A DNA stretch of 17,521 nucleotides from an uncultured Butyrivibrio sp. (GTDB lineage: Bacteria > Bacillota > Clostridia > Lachnospirales > Lachnospiraceae): assembly GCA_947169985.1 (NCBI GenBank), contig CAMVRW010000014.1, forward strand, positions 1-17,521. Direction: 5' to 3'. The notes under the pieces are model-generated. The model was given only the letters and a program-made list of their open reading frames with translations. It searched no databases and was not told where the DNA came from. The translations under genes were made by a program, and so were the position numbers. This document shows positions 13,357-17,521 of the stretch, one piece after another. The number at the start of each line of letters is the position of its first letter. Position 1 is the stretch's first letter.

Positions 13357-15873
13357 TTATTCGAGTATGACGTTTTCCCTATTGGCATCCAGCTTTACAG
13401 TAAGCTTATCGTAGGTCTTCATATCCTGATCAAGTTTAAAGATGACACCACAGATAACAAATATGGTATTGGCATAGGCTATCTCTGAAATGGAAGCCTC
13501 TGCTCTGTTTCCTCTTCCCATCTCCGCCTCCATCTTTCCAAGGGATTCCTTTAACTCTTTTATTCTGATCTCCTTAGATGCAACAGCCGCATTGATCTTG
13601 ACCTTCCACTGCATCATCTTCATATCACCGGCGCCAACTTCCTTAAGTCTTTCCTTCTCTTTTTCAAGGGTCTCAAGCTGTTCCAGCTCACGCTCCAGTC
13701 CCTTTTTGGTGTTGTTGAATTTCTGGAGAAGGGCTGAATTCACGCCAAGGCTGATGATGGTCTTGGCACCAGTCTTATTGCCAACCGAAGCTGTCTCAAT
13801 ACCATAGAGACTGTTGACAGTTCCTCCATAGATCATGCCAGCTCTTCCGTAGGTCTTAACAAGGCCCTTGGCCTCTACCTTACAGTTGATAAAATAGTTG
13901 GCTGAGACATTATTACCGGCAATTTCAGCGCCCTCAAAGTACTTGGCCGAAACGTCGCCTTCTGCTCTGACTCCGCCCTTTATAGGACAGGTTACTCCAC
14001 CCTTTATGATGACATTTCCACCTGCCACTATTATGGAGCTTTCCATGTGTCCGCCAATGATCACGTCTCCGGTCACTTCAAGGTCACTTCCGGAATTAAT
14101 ATCCCCGGCCACAAACAAAGTACCGTCATACTTGATCTTCTTATCTGTGATCTTGACCTCTTCCAGAACCATGAGCTTCTTGATCTCAACCTTGCCCTCT
14201 ACCATACCAATGGCTCCGGAGTAGGTAGCGACATAGCTGACTCTGTCGTTCATTATCATGAAGCCTGTCCCCTTAAGGACAGGTATCTCTTTTCCCGGAA
14301 TGGCCTTCACCAGATTTCCGTATACATCAAAGCCATCTGATCCTTTAGTGGCCTTGTGGTACAGCGCGATCCTGTCTCCCACCCTCACCTGCTGTATCTT
14401 GGTGATATTGGAAAGATCTGCCGTACCGTCCTTCATTATCTCAGGCTCTTCATTTCTTTCAGTATCAAAGAAGTATTCATAATAGCCATTGGTTCCGTGA
14501 ACAACTTCTCTTCCCTCAGCCACAAGCGCCCTGATCACAGGCTTATCCGACTGGGCCAGAACAGTCAGGGTATCTTTATCAAGGCCAAATTTGACCTTCA
14601 TCTTATCAAGGAACTTTTCCAGTATCTCCTGGGTATACTTCTTTCCATCCATTCTCTGCGGAAGAGAAAGGAAGCACTTCATATTATTATCTTCAAAGGC
14701 AATATAAGTATCTCTGTGGACGATCATATCGTTTACAAAAGCATCCTCTGTTGAGAGCATGGTTGCCTTTGTTGGCACAACATCAGCAGCTGCAGTTTTA
14801 TCACCGCCGTTTTCAAACTGTGTAACCAGAAGCTGCTCACGGATACGGCGCATATCCTTTGCCGTATACATCAGGCTGGAATACCTGGAAACATCAAGGC
14901 CCATCTCCAGACCAAGCCTGATCTGCCTCATCTGGGTGGCCCTATAGTAAGCATTGCAGTAAGGAGTTATGTCTATCTGATGCTCAAGACCCAGGCGCAT
15001 CTCATGCATCTGCTGCCAGCCGAAAGCCACGTTGGCGTACTTTTTAACATCAAGGCCTGCTTCAAGCCCCAGGCGGATCTCCTTCATGGCATCGCCCCTC
15101 ATGTCCCCGGTGATGTACTGATCAATGGGAATACCATTCTTTAAAGCAATCCTGACCTGTTCAAGCTGATCCTCATCGTATCTGGCAGCTATATATTTCC
15201 TTATATCTACCTTGTCCACATAAGCATTGTGAAGCTCGTTAAGGACACCTGCATTAAACCTGTTTATGGTGTTTTCATCAAAAACCAGGCCGTCCTGGGC
15301 ACTTCTACGGACAGCCCTCATTTTCAATGACGGTATATTTACCTTTGCATAAAGGGAAACATCGATCTCTGCCTCAAGACCTTTTCTTATCTCTCTCATC
15401 TGAAGAGCATCAAAAGCAGGATCCTGATAAAAGATAATTGGGACCTTGCCATTTGAAGAAAGTCCCAGTCTGAGTTCCCTCATCTGGTCTGCAAAATATT
15501 CCTTCTTTGCGTAGGCTGAAACATCCAATTGACTGGCAATACCCTGTCTGATCTGTGATAGCTGCAAAACATCAAAGCCCGCTGCTCTGTATTTGGACAT
15601 ATCAATACCCTGAAACATCTCCAGCCTGATCTCCTCCATTGCAGACCAGGACAAAGAACGGTCCAGGTATTTACTGACATCCACCTTGTCCACTATGCCC
15701 TTCCTTATTTCAGCAAGCTGAAGGGCATTGAACTTCATAGCCTTGAGTTTCTCCACATCTGCGCCAGCTTCCTTTAGCAGCTGAAGTTCTTTCTCATAGG
15801 AATTACCCCCGAACACATCAAGTCCGGAGTAGGTGGTGGTACTATTCTCTTGTTCCATTTCAGAAACAGACAT
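13357..15873 (-). CDS. FapA/DUF342 family protein with a tandem 26-residue repeat domain
   Basis: An 838-residue protein without signal peptide or membrane segment. Residues about 27-348 are a tandem array of twelve roughly 26-residue units with the pattern MxEIRLGLExGLDVxxYAxxxFxxxQ; units at 263, 289, 315 and 341 are spaced exactly 26 apart. Residues about 375-560 and the repetitive beta-strand segment 560-705 (GDVIIGG, GGNVIIKGG, AEGDVSA) match the FapA (DUF342) family, which makes a beta-helix. A charged coiled coil follows at about 713-785, then a short C-terminal domain. FapA was named for flagellar assembly, but many members have no proven role and no flagellar gene is in view. The ATG at 15871-15873 with GAGG five bases upstream was chosen over an in-frame GTG six bases earlier that overlaps the ribosome binding site. 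It is monocistronic. Repeat function (probably protein binding) is inference. Confidence 0.85.
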   Translation of the reverse strand: MSVSEMEQENSTTTYSGLDVFGGNSYEKELQLLKEAGADVEKLKAMKFNALQLAEIRKGIVDKVDVSKYLDRSLSWSAMEEIRLEMFQGIDMSKYRAAGFDVLQLSQIRQGIASQLDVSAYAKKEYFADQMRELRLGLSSNGKVPIIFYQDPAFDALQMREIRKGLEAEIDVSLYAKVNIPSLKMRAVRRSAQDGLVFDENTINRFNAGVLNELHNAYVDKVDIRKYIAARYDEDQLEQVRIALKNGIPIDQYITGDMRGDAMKEIRLGLEAGLDVKKYANVAFGWQQMHEMRLGLEHQIDITPYCNAYYRATQMRQIRLGLEMGLDVSRYSSLMYTAKDMRRIREQLLVTQFENGGDKTAAADVVPTKATMLSTEDAFVNDMIVHRDTYIAFEDNNMKCFLSLPQRMDGKKYTQEILEKFLDKMKVKFGLDKDTLTVLAQSDKPVIRALVAEGREVVHGTNGYYEYFFDTERNEEPEIMKDGTADLSNITKIQQVRVGDRIALYHKATKGSDGFDVYGNLVKAIPGKEIPVLKGTGFMIMNDRVSYVATYSGAIGMVEGKVEIKKLMVLEEVKITDKKIKYDGTLFVAGDINSGSDLEVTGDVIIGGHMESSIIVAGGNVIIKGGVTCPIKGGVRAEGDVSAKYFEGAEIAGNNVSANYFINCKVEAKGLVKTYGRAGMIYGGTVNSLYGIETASVGNKTGAKTIISLGVNSALLQKFNNTKKGLERELEQLETLEKEKERLKEVGAGDMKMMQWKVKINAAVASKEIRIKELKESLGKMEAEMGRGNRAEASISEIAYANTIFVICGVIFKLDQDMKTYDKLTVKLDANRENVILE

Positions 15874-15916
15874 AGTCACCTCAAAATAGGCATAGTAATG
15901 ACAAATACTACATATT

Positions 15917-15922
15917 ATTATA
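15917..15922 (-). promoter_or_regulatory. Possible -10 box of the FapA-like gene
   Basis: A perfect TATAAT on the minus strand about 44 bases upstream of the ATG, in an AT-rich stretch. No good -35 hexamer is present at standard spacing, so the promoter is only suggested. Confidence 0.3.
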
Positions 15923-16103
15923 CAACAAAATAACGTGCATTTATTATTACATTTTTATAAACACCTGCACACCATTGTAGATTACGCAGTGTAGAAAGGA
16001 ATTGTGATAACAACTGTCAAACAGTTTATTAAGTAAAAAGGTAATTCTCCAATTACGTTATATCATTTTTTTATTGATAGTTTTATGTAATTTGCACAAA
16101 AAA

Positions 16104-16132
16104 TTGACAATCAAGGCCCAATCCTTTAGACT
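16104..16132 (+). promoter_or_regulatory. Sigma-A type promoter for the 2-hydroxyacyl-CoA dehydratase operon
   Basis: A perfect TTGACA (16104-16109) and TAGACT (16127-16132, 4 of 6) are separated by 17 bases. The start site would be near 16139, leaving a leader of about 40 bases with AAGGAG before the TTG start codon. Confidence 0.7.
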
Positions 16133-16178
16133 ATTTTATAGATTTTCGCATTAATATTAGGTAAGGAGAAACTAACAA

Positions 16179-17390
16179 TTGAAGGATCTAAAACACCTCA
16201 TCTACTTCGAAAACCTGCTTCTTGAGGCTAACAACGAGCTGGTTCAGAAGGCTCAGACTGATGGCAAAGTCTGTGTTGCCTACTCCTGTGAGAACACCCC
16301 GGAACCACTTCTTAATCTTGGGGGTTGTTTTTCTACTCGTCTTCGAGCGCCCAGAACAGGATCTCTGGACATTTCCACATATTACATGACAAGTTTCCTT
16401 TGTGAGTACACCCGTGCTCTCCTTGAGCGTGCCATAGAGGGAGGTTACAATTTTGCCGACTGCATAATTACTCCCGACGGATGCTCAATGATGAACAGAT
16501 GCATTGAGAATATGGAGCTTTTAAAGACCCTTGGCAAGGGAAAGGACAAGTTCTTTTTCGAGTACATGGAAGTTCCCATGAAGGCTGATGACAACGGTCT
16601 TAATCTCTATGTGCTCCAGTGTAAGAACCACATCCTCACACCTCTTTCCAGAAACTATGGCATCGACGTTTCAGAGCAGGCTATCAGAAAGGCAGTTGCT
16701 GAGCACAACGAGGTCTGCGAGCTTATCCGTGCCATCGGCGATTTCCGCAAGGAGGATAACCCAAGGATCACAGGCTACGAATTTAATGTAATTACTCTGG
16801 CAACCTATGTAGCGCCTAAATATCTTTTACTTGATAAGTTAAAAGAGACTTTGGAAGAATTAAAGGTCAGAGAACCTGATGAAAAGAGCCGCTTCAGAGC
16901 CCGTGTAATGGTTGTAGGTTCTGAGGTTGATGATACTGATTTCGTTAAGCTTATTGAGGACAGCGGAGCATACGTATGCGCAGACCGTTTCTGCTACGGC
17001 TCTCTTCCCGGAAGAAATCCTATTTATCTCAATGATGAAGAAGATGCTCTTACCCAGATATGCCGTGCTTACATGAACAAGGGTGAGTGCCCAAGGTTCA
17101 TGAACACCGACAAGATGGATCACAGAAGGGCTTATGTCGCTGAGCTTGCTAAAGAATATAAGGCTGACGGAATCATTTACGAGCAGATGAAGTTCTGCGA
17201 TCCATGGGCTTATGAGAAAATGATGGGCTCCCAGATCCTTAGGAATAAATATGGCTATCCTGTTCTTGCAGTTGACAGGCCATACTCCATTGGTGTTTCA
17301 GGCCAGATGCAGACTAGAGTTCAGGCCTTTGTGGAGAGCATAGAGATCAAGAATATTCAAAAAGGTCAGAAGGGAGTAGCAAATGGCTAA
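16179..17390 (+). CDS. 2-hydroxyacyl-CoA dehydratase family subunit (HgdB/FldC-like)
   Basis: A 403-residue cytoplasmic Fe-S protein of the 2-hydroxyacyl-CoA dehydratase D-component family. The family performs radical dehydration of 2-hydroxyacyl-CoA after ATP-driven activation by a separate activator protein. The likely cluster cysteines are C37 (YSCENTPEP), C102 (TPDGCSMMNRC) and C340 (MKFCDPWAYE). Other familiar segments are STYYMTSFLCEYTRALLE and VVGSEVDD. The start codon is TTG (16179-16181), with AAGGAG nine bases upstream and no suitable ATG before residue 70; the MKDLKHLIYFENLL opening fits the family. The stop overlaps the next ATG by eight bases, so the two subunits are translated together. 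The substrate cannot be read from the sequence. The activator gene may lie beyond the window. An alternative is a double-cubane-type reductase from the same superfamily. Confidence 0.85.
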   Translation: MKDLKHLIYFENLLLEANNELVQKAQTDGKVCVAYSCENTPEPLLNLGGCFSTRLRAPRTGSLDISTYYMTSFLCEYTRALLERAIEGGYNFADCIITPDGCSMMNRCIENMELLKTLGKGKDKFFFEYMEVPMKADDNGLNLYVLQCKNHILTPLSRNYGIDVSEQAIRKAVAEHNEVCELIRAIGDFRKEDNPRITGYEFNVITLATYVAPKYLLLDKLKETLEELKVREPDEKSRFRARVMVVGSEVDDTDFVKLIEDSGAYVCADRFCYGSLPGRNPIYLNDEEDALTQICRAYMNKGECPRFMNTDKMDHRRAYVAELAKEYKADGIIYEQMKFCDPWAYEKMMGSQILRNKYGYPVLAVDRPYSIGVSGQMQTRVQAFVESIEIKNIQKGQKGVANG

Positions 17391-17521
17391 GCAGATTGGC
17401 GCCGACAGGTTCGGTGATTTTTATAAAGAGGGTTCCAGGGTCAGAAAACGCCGTGAATGGCGTGGCCTTGTGGACACAATGTATGACTATTCAAGATGGC
17501 TTAAAATAATGATGATCCTGG
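17383..17521 (+). CDS. Second 2-hydroxyacyl-CoA dehydratase subunit, N-terminal part (partial)
   Basis: Only the first 46 codons are in the window. The ATG at 17383-17385 overlaps the end of the preceding subunit gene by eight bases and has GGGAG seven bases upstream. The translation (MAKQIGADRFGDFYKEGSRV followed by a KRREWRGLVDTMYDYSRW stretch) has no diagnostic motif by itself. The overlapping position, and the usual two-subunit arrangement of this enzyme, make a paired dehydratase subunit the best guess. Confidence 0.6.
   Translation, partial: MAKQIGADRFGDFYKEGSRVRKRREWRGLVDTMYDYSRWLKIMMIL

Larger units (their letters stand above)
15874..16178. other. Divergent intergenic region with several short inverted repeats
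   Basis: This 305-base AT-rich gap separates the minus-strand FapA-like gene from the plus-strand dehydratase operon. It contains no ORF with a ribosome binding site. Visible elements are the two promoters listed separately and three inverted repeats: TTGT-N4-ACAA near 16002-16013, AACTG-N5-CAGTT at 16012-16026, and GTAATT-N4-AATTAC at 16041-16056. The last lies about 48 bases upstream of the dehydratase -35 box and could be a regulator site. Confidence 0.5.

Noticed and set aside
15996..16026. Lac-operator-like AATTGTGATAACAA stretch in the divergent region
   Set aside because: The resemblance is partial and the symmetric part is short (TTGT/ACAA). No LacI-type regulator or sugar gene is adjacent, so I list it only as an inverted repeat.

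Overview
The window looks like chromosomal DNA from an anaerobic, low-to-mid GC Firmicute, most likely a Lachnospiraceae such as a Butyrivibrio- or Roseburia-like gut or rumen bacterium. The reasons are the GGGtGRT/IscU-like pair, a 2-hydroxyacyl-CoA dehydratase pair, a surface GH16 lipoprotein, a FapA-type DUF342 protein and strong AGGAG ribosome binding sites. This placement rests on gene content and remembered family sequences, not on a search. Every gene from 1 to 15873 lies on the minus strand; only the dehydratase operon (16179 to the end) is on the plus strand. I see no rRNA, tRNA, CRISPR array, transposase or phage gene.

Layout in coordinate order (minus-strand transcription runs right to left): (1) 1-1054, an IscU/NifU-like scaffold gene followed by a GGGtGRT gene that is cut by the window edge, with a good promoter and two short inverted repeats in the leader. 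(2) 1194-3014, a two-gene signalling operon: a REC-HD-GYP protein (predicted cyclic-di-GMP phosphodiesterase) and a pseudo-receiver/receiver protein. (3) 3195-5690, a GH16 laminarinase-like lipoprotein with three C-terminal carbohydrate-binding-like modules and its own terminator. (4) 5825-6016, a 192-nt non-coding element that folds into one very long hairpin, including a perfect 21-bp helix. (5) 6030-9224, a type IA topoisomerase of the TopB kind with four C-terminal zinc-ribbon repeats. (6) 9324-13213, the operon argH - asd - archaeal-type ATPase/DUF234 protein whose Walker and nuclease motifs look destroyed. (7) 13357-15873, a FapA/DUF342 protein with about twelve 26-residue repeats in front. 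(8) 15874-16178, a divergent promoter region. (9) 16179-17521, two overlapping 2-hydroxyacyl-CoA dehydratase subunit genes, the second one partial.

Most genes are housekeeping or ordinary accessory genes. Genes that belong together are: argH and asd (arginine and aspartate-family amino acid synthesis, with the pseudo-ATPase as third gene); the two response regulators (one phospho-relay or cyclic-di-GMP output without a histidine kinase in view); and the two Fe-S gene pairs at the ends of the window.

The least explained part is the 5825-6016 hairpin. It has G-U pairs that favour a plus-strand RNA and a competing internal pairing. Next are the catalytically degenerate ATPase-DUF234 protein co-transcribed with asd, and the repeat-FapA fusion.
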